Assembly: GCA_963841325.1 (NCBI GenBank)
Contig: CAWJBZ010000004.1
Location: forward strand, 67,435-131,434
DNA from: CAVPPA01 sp963841325
Lineage (GTDB): Bacteria > Patescibacteriota > Saccharimonadia > Saccharimonadales > UBA4665
DNA: 64,000 nt
Reading direction: 5' to 3'
The notes below the pieces were generated by a model that ran no database searches, had not been told where the DNA came from, and saw only the letters and a list, made by a program, of their open reading frames with translations. Numbering within the stretch: position 1 is the first letter of the stretch; every line of letters begins with the position of its first letter. This document shows, piece after piece, positions 43,108 to 51,274 of this stretch. Made by a program: the position numbers and the translations under genes.

Positions 43108-44649
43108 ATGACGCCGATGGTGAGGACAGTGACCAGCAAGATCAAAACAGTACTGGGTAGCAAATGGTTTTACCGATTTATTTTGCTATTTTTTGTGTTC
43201 GAGTCGGCCTGGATTGCTCTTTCGGCGGTTTACCCCCAAGCGTTTGACGAGGACTTCCACTTCGGCCTAGTCAAGATCTATTCCCACTACTGGTTGCCGT
43301 TTCTGACTCACCAACCGGCTGGCGCTAATGCCTTTGGGGCGGTAACCCACGACCCGTCTTATCTGTACCATTACCTGATGAGTTTCCCTTACCGCTTATT
43401 TGCTCATTTTTACAAAAGCCAAACCGCTCAAGTGATCTTTTTGCGCCTGATTGATATCGGCTTTTTTGCCGCTGGTTTGGTATTGTTTCGCCGGATCTTG
43501 CGCCGCGTCGGGATCTCCAAACCGTTAACTAACACCATGCTGCTGATATTTGTTTTGATTCCGGTAGTACCCGTGATAGCCGCTCAAGTTAACTATGATG
43601 ATTTGCTTTTTCCGCTAGTCGCCTGGACTTGTCTGCTGACTTTTCAGGTGATTGATGAAATCCGGCAAAAGCAACCCACCACTCGGAGTATCTTAACCCT
43701 AGTCATTGTTTGTTTGTTAGCCAGCCTGGTGAAATACGCTTTCTTACCAATCTTTGCAGCGGCAGTACTGTTCGTGTCTTTTGTTACTTACCAGAATTTC
43801 AAAGGCAAATTCAAACAGCTTTGGACAGCTTTTCTTACCAGTTTTAATAAACTAGGCTGGATAGTCAAAGTGGTCTTAGTGGCCTTGACGCTGATTAGTC
43901 TGGGTATGTTTATGCAGCGGGATGGTCTCAACTTGGTGGAATATCGTACCATTACCCCGAGATGCGATGCGGTACTAAACGTTCAACAATGTGGTGCCTA
44001 CAATATCTGGTTACATGATTATAATAATCACCAGCAGGTACTAGCTAACCAGAAAATAGTTTCGTCCGGCCCGATTGCCTGGGTAGGTGAGTGGTTTTAT
44101 TGGATGTGGTACCGCCTCTTCTTCGCCGTTAACGGACCAAATAGTTCCTTCGCCAACTATCCGCCGCTACCTCTACCGGCGGCGGCCGCGATCTTAATCT
44201 GCTTAATTAGTGCCGTGGCCGTTATTAAATGGCATCGGCGGCTGTTCCACAACAATCCCTATCTGATCTTTTTGGCACTAGTTTCTGTTCTGTACATTAT
44301 TGCCCTAATGCTCACTGGCTATGAGACTTATAAATATACAGCCGTTTTAGAAATCATGAACGGCCGCTATTTACTTCCAGTACTATTACTGGTAGGCGCC
44401 TTAGCCGGCCGGGCACTTAGCCTGACGTTCCAAAAACGAGAAGCCTATAAAGTTCTAGCGGTAGTTATCGTGCTGGCCCTGTTTTTGCAGGGCGGGGGCT
44501 TCCTGACGTTTATTGCGCGGAGTGACCAAACTTGGTACTGGCCTAATAGTACTGTCGCCAAAGTTAACCAAGTCGCCAGTTCGGTCGCTAAGCATCTGGT
44601 GATCCAAGGGAGAAAGACCTATTCTTCGGGAATCTGGTTTTTTAACTGA
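43108..44649 (+). CDS. GT-C family membrane glycosyltransferase-like protein
   Basis: 513 residues with about eleven helices. The first outer loop has YPQAFDEDFHFG, the DE-type acidic motif of GT-C enzymes that use polyprenyl-phosphate sugars. TTMLLIF ... QVNYDDLLFP and ETYKYTAVLEIMNGRYLLP are further shared regions of that class. Its 3' end (44479-44651) is repeated exactly at 46273-46445 on the far side of an AbiE pair. Acceptor is unknown. A TATAAT box lies about 50 bp upstream. Confidence 0.75.
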   Translation: MTPMVRTVTSKIKTVLGSKWFYRFILLFFVFESAWIALSAVYPQAFDEDFHFGLVKIYSHYWLPFLTHQPAGANAFGAVTHDPSYLYHYLMSFPYRLFAHFYKSQTAQVIFLRLIDIGFFAAGLVLFRRILRRVGISKPLTNTMLLIFVLIPVVPVIAAQVNYDDLLFPLVAWTCLLTFQVIDEIRQKQPTTRSILTLVIVCLLASLVKYAFLPIFAAAVLFVSFVTYQNFKGKFKQLWTAFLTSFNKLGWIVKVVLVALTLISLGMFMQRDGLNLVEYRTITPRCDAVLNVQQCGAYNIWLHDYNNHQQVLANQKIVSSGPIAWVGEWFYWMWYRLFFAVNGPNSSFANYPPLPLPAAAAILICLISAVAVIKWHRRLFHNNPYLIFLALVSVLYIIALMLTGYETYKYTAVLEIMNGRYLLPVLLLVGALAGRALSLTFQKREAYKVLAVVIVLALFLQGGGFLTFIARSDQTWYWPNSTVAKVNQVASSVAKHLVIQGRKTYSSGIWFFN

Positions 44650-44651
44650 CA
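44479..44651 (+). repeat. 173-bp direct repeat, left copy (3' end of GT-C gene)
   Basis: Identical base by base to 46273-46445. This copy is the native end of the GT-C gene, ending just past its stop. The two copies bracket the AbiE pair, so the segment between them was inserted or duplicated here. Confidence 0.9.
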
Positions 44652-44683
44652 GATCGTTAGTAAATAGCACTACCAGCTGGCCG

Positions 44684-45331
44684 CTATTTGCTCCTGGATA
44701 TTCTTGCTTTTGTCTCAAGCCCAATCGATGTTGTCCCTAAATACTCCTTAACCTTTGTCAGTAGCGGACTAATGTAGGCGGGAAAGCGCTTAGCGTAAAT
44801 CTCCAACCGAGCTTTATTAATGGTTTTTAAATCCAGTTCCTCTATGCTAAGGCTTCTTTTCCCCCGACTGACTAAATATAACTGATCAAGTAAAGCCTTT
44901 TCCGGCTCAGCCGCATAAATACCATTCTCCAATTGGTAGCCGAAAAACAGAGCTGGCTTAAGCTGGATAAACTCGACTTCTATGCCCCAGAGTTTCATTT
45001 TTTTGGATTTCTTGGCAGTAGCGAAGGTCTGAGTATAGGGTATTTGGCTCAAAATTCCACGCAAAGACAAAATTGACTCAAATGACAAGTAAGAGGGGTA
45101 ATACAATTGATTGGCGATTTTTCGGACGTCTATTTCCAGCAGGCTCAGTTGATAAACCCCCCTGGTTATTCGGGTGAGCACTTTTTGGCTAGTTAGTCGC
45201 GTCAAGGCAACCCGAAGACTCTCCCTGGGGAGCCCAGTAATTTTTTCTAGATCAGCAATGGTAAAAAATCCCCGATCATAGCTTCTCAGGGCATTGATTA
45301 AATCTATGGTTTTTATTCTTTTGGCAGCCAT
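44684..45331 (-). CDS. AbiEi-like antitoxin/transcription regulator
   Basis: 215 residues: a winged helix at the start (FFTIADLEKITGLPRESLRVALTRLTSQKVLTRITRGVYQL) followed by the AbiEi-type body (YPSYLSFESILSLRGIL, AEPEKALLDQLYL). AbiEi represses the operon and counteracts AbiEii in type IV toxin-antitoxin systems. It overlaps the toxin gene by 19 bp but comes after it, the reverse of the usual order. Confidence 0.85.
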   Translation of the reverse strand: MAAKRIKTIDLINALRSYDRGFFTIADLEKITGLPRESLRVALTRLTSQKVLTRITRGVYQLSLLEIDVRKIANQLYYPSYLSFESILSLRGILSQIPYTQTFATAKKSKKMKLWGIEVEFIQLKPALFFGYQLENGIYAAEPEKALLDQLYLVSRGKRSLSIEELDLKTINKARLEIYAKRFPAYISPLLTKVKEYLGTTSIGLETKARISRSK

Positions 45332-45987
45332 GGTTCCAATAATCTCCTGTGTGGTGCCGCCAGCATCCGGTGTAATTCGCGCTTGACCTCTTTGGGGCTA
45401 AAACTCGAAAAATCCAGCCGATGGTCTTTTTTGAGTAACTGGCCGATAAACCACAGATCAAAGATATCCCGAATTCGCGGAGGGTTAATTGTCTGTTTTT
45501 CCCGCTCAATTTTAGCTAAGGAGGCTACTTGAGCGAGAACGGTGATAGGTGTCACCGCGCTCCTGAGAGTGAGTAATTGATAGTCCCGCTCTATTAGCCA
45601 GTTTTCTCGACGCGTGGAAATTTCTACTTTGATACTTATGGTTTCAGGGATAGACGGGTCTTTGACTTTAAACATGGCGTAAAGAGTAAAATACTTTCGT
45701 AACGCTTCGTCTAACCTAAGATAGGGAATGGATCGAGCTGTTTGTTTACACCAGGACTTAAACACTTTTTCGGTAATATTCGTTAGGCAGCTGAAATCAA
45801 GGTCATCAGAAAAACGCGGCGAATTATAAGCCAGGCGGAGCGCGGTACCGCCCCGAAAAACTAGTTTGCCACCGAACGATTCTCCTACTAAGCGGTTCAG
45901 CAGAAGCATCTCGTATTCTTCTCGTACGATTTGAATCACTGAAATACCGAGTTTCTGTTGCAGGCTTAGTGCTAATTGACGTTCCAT
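45313..45987 (-). CDS. AbiEii-like nucleotidyltransferase toxin
   Basis: 224 residues with the AbiEii/DUF1814 nucleotidyltransferase core: LVFRGGTALRLAY and SPRFSDDLDFS give the GG-T and DxD catalytic residues, and PPRIRDIFDLWFI is the C-terminal landmark. Relatives transfer nucleotides to tRNA ends or other targets and cause abortive infection. Preceded by AGGA, a consensus promoter and a palindrome at the promoter start. Inserted within a duplicated gene end. Confidence 0.88.
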   Translation of the reverse strand: MERQLALSLQQKLGISVIQIVREEYEMLLLNRLVGESFGGKLVFRGGTALRLAYNSPRFSDDLDFSCLTNITEKVFKSWCKQTARSIPYLRLDEALRKYFTLYAMFKVKDPSIPETISIKVEISTRRENWLIERDYQLLTLRSAVTPITVLAQVASLAKIEREKQTINPPRIRDIFDLWFIGQLLKKDHRLDFSSFSPKEVKRELHRMLAAPHRRLLEPWLPKE

Positions 45988-46010
45988 ATATTCTTCCTAA
46001 ATAATTAACA

Positions 46011-46059
46011 TAAACGTTAGTTTACTTAGAAGTATACATGAACCAGATCTGTTTGTCAA
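46011..46059 (-). promoter_or_regulatory. abiE promoter and candidate operator
   Basis: On the minus strand TTGACA (46054-46059), a 17-bp spacer and TATACT (46031-46036) form a consensus promoter. The palindrome TAAAC-gtta-GTTTA (46011-46024) lies over the expected transcript start, ideal for repression by AbiEi. Confidence 0.65.
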
Positions 46060-46206
46060 GTATAGCAGCCAGCAATTAGCCAGAGTGAATTCGGTGAGAG
46101 TAATTCACTGAAATATGAGTATTTTGGTGAACGACGGCGTTTTTACCACCCGACACTAATTATTGCACCTAATCGAGCGTCACAGATCCCTAGACTAAAC
46201 ACAAAG

Positions 46207-46443
46207 ATGGACCATTATTGTACTAAATTTCTGGGAACCTCCATAATCCTAGTAGTAGCTATCGTGTTTGTTCTGTTTTTGCAGGGCGGGGGCTTCCTGA
46301 CGTTTATTGCGCGGAGTGACCAAACTTGGTACTGGCCTAATAGTACTGTCGCCAAAGTTAACCAAGTCGCCAGTTCGGTCGCTAAGCATCTGGTGATCCA
46401 AGGGAGAAAGACCTATTCTTCGGGAATCTGGTTTTTTAACTGA
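46207..46443 (+). pseudogene. Truncated GT-C gene 3' end
   Basis: Encodes 78 residues; the last about 57 are identical to the GT-C protein at 43108-44649, while the preceding about 12 (IILVVAIVFVLF) are similar but not identical to the corresponding native part. It keeps only the last transmembrane helix and tail, so it cannot work as an enzyme. It is a leftover of duplication or recombination. Confidence 0.75.
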
Positions 46444-47391
46444 CATGCCATAGTTATGCCGTCGCTGCTCTTCCAAAATATCCTCAATCAAGGTGCGGTT
46501 AATTCGAATTAAGTTAGCAACGATTCCTAGAGTGAAAGAGATGAATGAGGCGTTCAGTAACACCGTGCCAACTATCAATGACTGCAAATGATGGGTACCA
46601 AAGGGTTGTTTGTTAATGATAATGATATATAAGTAATGGACAAACGGGATTAAGCCACAAACCAACAAAATTAAGCCGAGCGTCAAAAAGACCGCATAAG
46701 GCTTATACATAGTGTAGGAATTGAATAAAGCAATTAATGACTTCCGGATGTGTTCCCAAGAGGACTTAAAGAGCCGTGATTCGCGGGTCTTGCCATTGGT
46801 CTTAATCTTAATATCGGCAATAGCCAGGCGCTTGAAACCGAACTGGAGGTTATTCTCCATGGCAAAATTAAACCGGCCAACCAGATTAAGCTTAATAGCC
46901 GCCTCTCTGGAATAAGCTCGAAAGCCGGAAGTACTGTCAGGAATTTGTGTGCCAGAGGCAGCGTTAGAAACTCGAGTACCGAATTTCTGCAGGAATTTCT
47001 TGGTAGCCGAAAAATGATCAATGGTATGTACCTGACGATCGGCAATTACCATATCGGCTTGATTAGCTAAAATCGGTTTGATTAGGTCGGGTATACGATC
47101 CTGGGGGTACTGGTTGTCCCCGTCAGTTAGCACAATAATATCGGCTCCGAGCTCCAGTGCGCCGCGGATGCCGTCACGTAAACTCATAGCTAAACCGCGA
47201 TTTCTAGCATGGTTAATAAAATGTTCGACGCCGAATTGGCGAGCTACCTCAACAGTTTTATCAGTTGAGCCATCGTTGATTACCAAAATTTCCAGTTCGT
47301 CGATTCCCGGTATCTCTTTGGGAATAGTATTGAGCACTATTGGTAGTGTTTTTTCCTCATTGAGACAGGGGATAATGACAACTAATTTCAT
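46249..47391 (-). CDS. Polyprenyl-phosphate GT2 glycosyltransferase
   Basis: A GT-A fold catalytic domain (VIIPCLNEEKTLPIVL, VINDGSTDKT, LTDGDNQYP with the DxD metal site, DSTSGFRAYSREA) is followed by two transmembrane helices (about 236-262 and 277-305). It should load a sugar onto polyprenyl phosphate at the inner membrane face, which GT-C enzymes can use. The last about 65 residues, after RRHNYGM, are read antisense to the duplicated GT-C gene end and are probably not selected. Confidence 0.87.
   Translation of the reverse strand: MKLVVIIPCLNEEKTLPIVLNTIPKEIPGIDELEILVINDGSTDKTVEVARQFGVEHFINHARNRGLAMSLRDGIRGALELGADIIVLTDGDNQYPQDRIPDLIKPILANQADMVIADRQVHTIDHFSATKKFLQKFGTRVSNAASGTQIPDSTSGFRAYSREAAIKLNLVGRFNFAMENNLQFGFKRLAIADIKIKTNGKTRESRLFKSSWEHIRKSLIALFNSYTMYKPYAVFLTLGLILLVCGLIPFVHYLYIIIINKQPFGTHHLQSLIVGTVLLNASFISFTLGIVANLIRINRTLIEDILEEQRRHNYGMSVKKPDSRRIGLSPLDHQMLSDRTGDLVNFGDSTIRPVPSLVTPRNKRQEAPALQKQNKHDSYY
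46273..46445 (+). repeat. 173-bp direct repeat, right copy
   Basis: Identical to 44479-44651. It ends exactly where the convergent glycosyltransferase frame leaves unique DNA. Upstream (46243-46272) the two copies remain similar at roughly 70 percent, which points to an older, diverged homologous flank. Confidence 0.9.
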
Positions 47392-47503
47392 ACTCTAAGT
47401 TTAGCTCCAGTTCGTTTCATTGTACTACAAGCCATCTAGACTAAAGAACAAATGTCTGTGATAACGCTGAGATGTTAATCTCTATCAGCTGGAAAGCTGA
47501 TAA

Positions 47504-47767
47504 CTAATGGCTGTCTTGCAGATCCTTTTTGATCCGTTCGAACTCCTCTTTATTAATTTCACCCTTAGCGTAACGTTCTTTAATAATGTCCAGCGGTTCT
47601 TTATGTTCCTCGGTCTCATGGTCGTACCAATGCCAATAGTTGCCGTGCCAATAATGTTGTCTTCGGCTAGCCATAAAAGCGAATATTAGAATAACGATAA
47701 TGAGACAAATTAAACCCCAGCCGAACATGAACCAGGGGAAGCCAAAACCATTATTGTAGTAATACAT
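47504..47767 (-). CDS. Small membrane protein with SHOCT domain
   Basis: 87 residues: an aromatic, Gly-rich start (YYYNNGFGFPWFMFGWG), one transmembrane helix (LICLIIVILIFAFMA), a His/Trp stretch, and a C-terminal SHOCT motif (LDIIKERYAKGEINKEEFER). SHOCT motifs occur at the ends of many small membrane proteins and are thought to aid oligomerisation or protein contact. No partner is adjacent. Confidence 0.85.
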   Translation of the reverse strand: MYYYNNGFGFPWFMFGWGLICLIIVILIFAFMASRRQHYWHGNYWHWYDHETEEHKEPLDIIKERYAKGEINKEEFERIKKDLQDSH

Positions 47768-47902
47768 AATTACTCGATCTCCATTTAATATTCACAAACT
47801 AACTACAACACCCCTTTATTATAATCGGAATAAAAGAGATAGTTAACTAATTACTCGATTAATTCTGAAGATAATCTGCAAAGGTTAATATTGAACTTTA
47901 GA

Positions 47903-48616
47903 TTATGATTTCATGCCTACTTGAAGTCCGGGCTGTAATGCTGACCCATCTGGGGTAGTTAGACCCTCCCCCTTGGTTATGCCAAAAGCGTATAAACTCA
48001 GACCCTCAATATTACCAGGAGCACCTTTGCCCCCTTGGGAATGCAATCCTACCGACAATACGAAATTTTTATTGTTATAAGGTACAAATTCATATTCACC
48101 GCGCTCTACGGATTGAACAATAACTTCGAAACTACCATCAGCAGCTGTACTCTGCATCCCAATGTAACCATCAACCAGGAAATCACCATTACGATCGGGT
48201 TTAGAGCCACTAACAGTTGATAGAATAATTGGTGCTTCAATATAGGCCATAGCACGGGGGTCAGCAGGCTTACCGTTTTTCCCTAAAGGCTCAAGAACGC
48301 CATTTAGGATTGTAACTGTAACCGTTGACTCAGGGTTGCTATTGAACAATTGAGTAAATTCCTCAGCCTGTTGGTTGGCTTGCTGGTAATTCAGAACAGC
48401 TTCTTGGGCACGGTCATTTTCAGACTGGTTCAGGGATCTGACGTTTTGCTCCAATGAGTTAATCTGTCTACCTTGACTAACGATTGTCTCGCTAGCTAGC
48501 CCAGCACCAGCGCCCAGTAATGCAACACTGGCCACACCAGCAAGTAACTTTCGGGGTATGCTTCGACGGTGGTTAGGTTTTGATTCTGTATTTATTTGTT
48601 TTGGTTGTTCTTTCAT
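47903..48616 (-). CDS. Exported/anchored protein with coiled coil, unknown
   Basis: 237 residues: a basic start, one hydrophobic anchor (LLAGVASVALLGAGAGLASE), a coiled-coil segment (QINSLEQNVRSLNQSENDRAQEAVLNYQQANQQAEEF), then a beta-rich outer domain (TVTVTILNGVLEPLG ... GYIGMQSTAADGSFEV). No family is recognised. Surface location is inferred. Confidence 0.6.
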   Translation of the reverse strand: MKEQPKQINTESKPNHRRSIPRKLLAGVASVALLGAGAGLASETIVSQGRQINSLEQNVRSLNQSENDRAQEAVLNYQQANQQAEEFTQLFNSNPESTVTVTILNGVLEPLGKNGKPADPRAMAYIEAPIILSTVSGSKPDRNGDFLVDGYIGMQSTAADGSFEVIVQSVERGEYEFVPYNNKNFVLSVGLHSQGGKGAPGNIEGLSLYAFGITKGEGLTTPDGSALQPGLQVGMKS

Positions 48617-48726
48617 AATGAGAGTATAGTAGCATAAACATTATTAAATAGCAAGTTTATGTAATTCGATAAATAATATTGTCTGTTAGAACGTCCTTAA
48701 AAGCTAGTATCATAACCTCTAATAGA

Positions 48727-48969
48727 TTAGATTTCACCCAGTACTTGCCGGTAAATATCTAGAGTCTGTTCGGCCATCCGTTTCCAAGAATATTTCCGGA
48801 CCTGTTTATGTCCAGCGTCAATCAACCTTTCACGCGTATCAGATCGGGTCAATACCGCCCTTATAGCTTTAACCATGGCTTCGGTATCGAGAGGATCAAA
48901 ATAATAAGCCGCTTCGCCAAATATTTCCGGTAGGCTAGTGGCATTACTGCTAACTAACAGGTGCACCAT
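48727..48969 (-). CDS. GT4 glycosyltransferase, C-terminal part (frameshifted)
   Basis: Encodes VSSNATSLPEIFGEAAYYFDPLD ... YSWKRMAEQTLDIYRQVL, the end of a GT-B fold, family 4 glycosyltransferase. It joins the middle part at GAPV/VSSNATSLPE; the sequence gttagttagc in place of gttgttagc suggests one inserted A near 48943. Confidence 0.8.
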   Translation of the reverse strand: MVHLLVSSNATSLPEIFGEAAYYFDPLDTEAMVKAIRAVLTRSDTRERLIDAGHKQVRKYSWKRMAEQTLDIYRQVLGEI

Positions 48970-49453
48970 GAGCCATGGCTTCTAATCCAGGCAGGCCGAA
49001 GCCTTCAGAAAGAGACGGGAAAATATAGGCAGCTGTCTGCTCATACAACCAACGCAACTGTCCATCACTAACCCGTCCAGTAAAATGGACATCTGGTATA
49101 CCTTTTTGTTCAACTTCATGAGCGTGGTGTTTATAAAGGCTATCACGTCTACCGGCTAGCACCAAATGTAGTTCAGGCATATCCGCTTTAAGCTGTGAAT
49201 AAGCTTCAATTAATCGTTCCAAATTCTTATGCGGGTTAGGTCGGCCGATATACATAATGAATTTAGTATTAACCAAATCCTCGATTGGCTCAGCCGGGGC
49301 CTCAATTGGCTCAGCTGCCTCGTAGGTAACGGTTATTTTCCGACTGTTCAGACGTATTGCCCGAGCCACGTCATCTTTCACATATTCTGACGGGACAATA
49401 ATTGCTTTTGACTTATGGGCAGCGATATAGTTAACCCACCGATAAACTCGTTG
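48950..49453 (-). CDS. GT4 glycosyltransferase, middle part (frameshifted)
   Basis: The open frame runs VKQRVYRWVNYIAAHKSKAI ... MYIGRPNPHKNLERLIEAY ... FPSLSEGFGLPGLEAMAHG, holding the GPGTP-like sugar-nucleotide site and the E-x7-E motif (EGFGLPGLE) of GT4 enzymes. It connects to the N-terminal part across the GGG near 49455 and to the C-terminal part near 48943; each needs a one-base shift. Confidence 0.82.
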   Translation of the reverse strand, partial: QRVYRWVNYIAAHKSKAIIVPSEYVKDDVARAIRLNSRKITVTYEAAEPIEAPAEPIEDLVNTKFIMYIGRPNPHKNLERLIEAYSQLKADMPELHLVLAGRRDSLYKHHAHEVEQKGIPDVHFTGRVSDGQLRWLYEQTAAYIFPSLSEGFGLPGLEAMAHGAPVS

Positions 49454-49454
49454 T

Positions 49455-49832
49455 TTAACCCTGAATACAAAACTGGTTTTTAGAAGGGTTATTAAAGCGC
49501 AGGGTTGTCAGGTCGTGCATAGTAGTTACGACTTTGCCTTGATACAAAATCGGTTGCTGGACCATGGTGAAGTGTGTCAGATTAGGACCAAGCTTAATCA
49601 GTTGTCCGAAAATTCCAATTTGCTCACCGAAAGTAAATTCTTTATAACGACAGGACATCTTAGTAAAACGTTTGCTCTTTGGCTCCCAGATGTCCATATC
49701 TTTTGGTTTGAGCAGAACCACATAACGATGCGATAAATCGGTATCGATTTCCTGCAGGTAATTCAGTAAGTTTTTAACATACGTTCCTGTTGAGGTATTC
49801 AGTTCACGCGCATCGATAACTATTTTTTTCAT
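49455..49832 (-). CDS. GT4 glycosyltransferase, N-terminal part (frameshifted)
   Basis: Starts at ATG 49832 (AAGGGG 6 bases upstream; it overlaps the previous stop as ATGA). MKKIVIDARELNTSTGTYVKNLL is a typical GT4 start and VVTTMHDLTTLRF the usual central motif. The frame then ends early as NQFCIQG. The three parts together make a GT4 enzyme of about 370 residues that adds a sugar from a nucleotide donor to a growing glycan at the cytoplasmic face. Confidence 0.82.
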   Translation of the reverse strand: MKKIVIDARELNTSTGTYVKNLLNYLQEIDTDLSHRYVVLLKPKDMDIWEPKSKRFTKMSCRYKEFTFGEQIGIFGQLIKLGPNLTHFTMVQQPILYQGKVVTTMHDLTTLRFNNPSKNQFCIQG

Positions 49833-50845
49833 TTCTTTCCCCTTAAGTGCCACCACCAGGAGCGCAATTTACGTAAATTATGGGCATTTGGTGGCAAATC
49901 ATGAGTAAGCATACTACTAATGTATGAGCTACTAACGGTTCTTTGTGATTGAATGGCATGTCGTTCACGCAACTTCTTGGGTATTTTTCGTAAGCTAACC
50001 GCTAGACCTTTGAACGCCGACCAGGCATGACCACGCAGAATAGCCCGGCCAAAGAACATTGTATAAGCCAGCAGAAACCGAGACCAGACTGTAAACAATA
50101 ACCCCCTTGGTACATCCTTAATCACCAACCAAGGTAAGTTTTTGATTGTTTGGTAGGTTGTAAATCCTTTAACCCGACTACTACTAGCGCCAATCTGATG
50201 ATATGCCAGGGCTTCGGGTGCATAACGTACTTTCCAGCCTGCCAGTTGAGCCCGGAAACTGATATCGATATCTTCGTAGTAGGCAAAAAAGTCCTCATCA
50301 AATAACCCAATCTCCTCGAGCATTTTAGCTCGGTAAGCGCTAGCTCCGCCACTGGCTGCAAAAATATTAGCTCGGTGATCATATTTAGAGCTGACTGGCT
50401 CCCGCCGACCGCGAGGGTAGGGCAGCCCCCAGATCGTGTACTGATCCCCCGTGCTATCGAGGTGGACTTTATCGGCATGCGCCAGTTTGCATGTAACAAT
50501 ACCCACTTCAGTATGATCGTCAAGAACAGCAATTAAGTTTTTGAGCCAGTGTTTGTCTGCATAAGCATCGTTATTAAGTAGAGCTACATAGTCGAAATGT
50601 CTTCGTATTGCTTCTCTGATGCCGCAGTTAGCACCACTCGCAAAGCCGAGATTCACCTGGTTCACAATCAACTGTACTTGGGGGTAGTTTTCTCGTAGGT
50701 ATTCTAATGAACCATCAGTCGAACCATTCTCAACCACAAAAACACTGCAGCGTAAACTTTGAGCTAATAACGAATCCAAGCAGGACCTTAATACGTCTTT
50801 TCCGTTCCAGTTGAGTACAATTACAGCTACGTCATTCATCGACAT
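49829..50845 (-). CDS. GT2 family glycosyltransferase (rhamnosyltransferase-like)
   Basis: About 338 residues with GT-A features: VIVLNWNGKDVLRSCLDSLL, VVENGSTDGSLEYL, LLNNDAYADKHWL (DxD-type site), and FAYYEDIDISFRAQLAGW, the ED-x-D acceptor-side motif of rhamnosyl and related transferases. The C-terminal 100 residues are basic and amphipathic, fitting membrane attachment. Starts at ATG 50845; a GTG at 50860 is possible. Upstream gene of the GT4 pair and divergent from the exporter. Confidence 0.87.
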   Translation of the reverse strand: MSMNDVAVIVLNWNGKDVLRSCLDSLLAQSLRCSVFVVENGSTDGSLEYLRENYPQVQLIVNQVNLGFASGANCGIREAIRRHFDYVALLNNDAYADKHWLKNLIAVLDDHTEVGIVTCKLAHADKVHLDSTGDQYTIWGLPYPRGRREPVSSKYDHRANIFAASGGASAYRAKMLEEIGLFDEDFFAYYEDIDISFRAQLAGWKVRYAPEALAYHQIGASSSRVKGFTTYQTIKNLPWLVIKDVPRGLLFTVWSRFLLAYTMFFGRAILRGHAWSAFKGLAVSLRKIPKKLRERHAIQSQRTVSSSYISSMLTHDLPPNAHNLRKLRSWWWHLRGKK

Positions 50846-50879
50846 ATAAACATTCTTCACCTATAATACGCTATAACAA

Positions 50880-51274
50880 ATGTTTAAGCGTATCTTCTCT
50901 AAGCGCAATCGTGTGCTGCTCGCCGAATTGGTCCGGACTGACTTCAAGATTGCGTTACCAAGGCTCTGTGCTGGGCTATGTGTGGTCACTGCTAAGGCCT
51001 ATTGTTATTTTCAATTTTGTATTTGGTATTTATAAAATTTCTAAAAGTTAATTATGATGTTCCACATAGTGCGGTTTATCTGTTGGTTGGAATAATTCTA
51101 TGGAATTTCTTTCTTGAAGTCACCGCAGGATCATTAAGCTCGATTGTGGCACGGGGTGATCTAATACGTAAAATTAGTATCCCACGATGGATAATTGTTA
51201 TATCAAGCAGTCTATCCGGCCGTTATAAGTTTACTTTTGAATTTTATTGTTATAGCTATCTTCATGATTCTTAA
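50880..51274 (+). CDS. O-antigen/teichoate-type ABC permease, N-terminal part (frameshifted)
   Basis: ATG 50880 begins MFKRIFSKRNRVLLAELVRTDFKI, the family N-terminus. After an extra base near 50951 the frame continues RYQGSVLGYVWSLLRP, then after another near 51000 LLFSILYLVFIKFLKVNYDVPHSAVYLLVG and FFLEVTAGSLSSIVARGDLIRKISIPRW, all typical of Wzm-like permeases. A third shift near 51220 leads to the last part. TATAAT lies at 50862-50867. Confidence 0.8.

Noticed and set aside
44455..44724. 89-residue minus-strand frame
   Set aside because: Antisense to the GT-C gene end; it is only the left-copy counterpart of the GT2 read-through tail.
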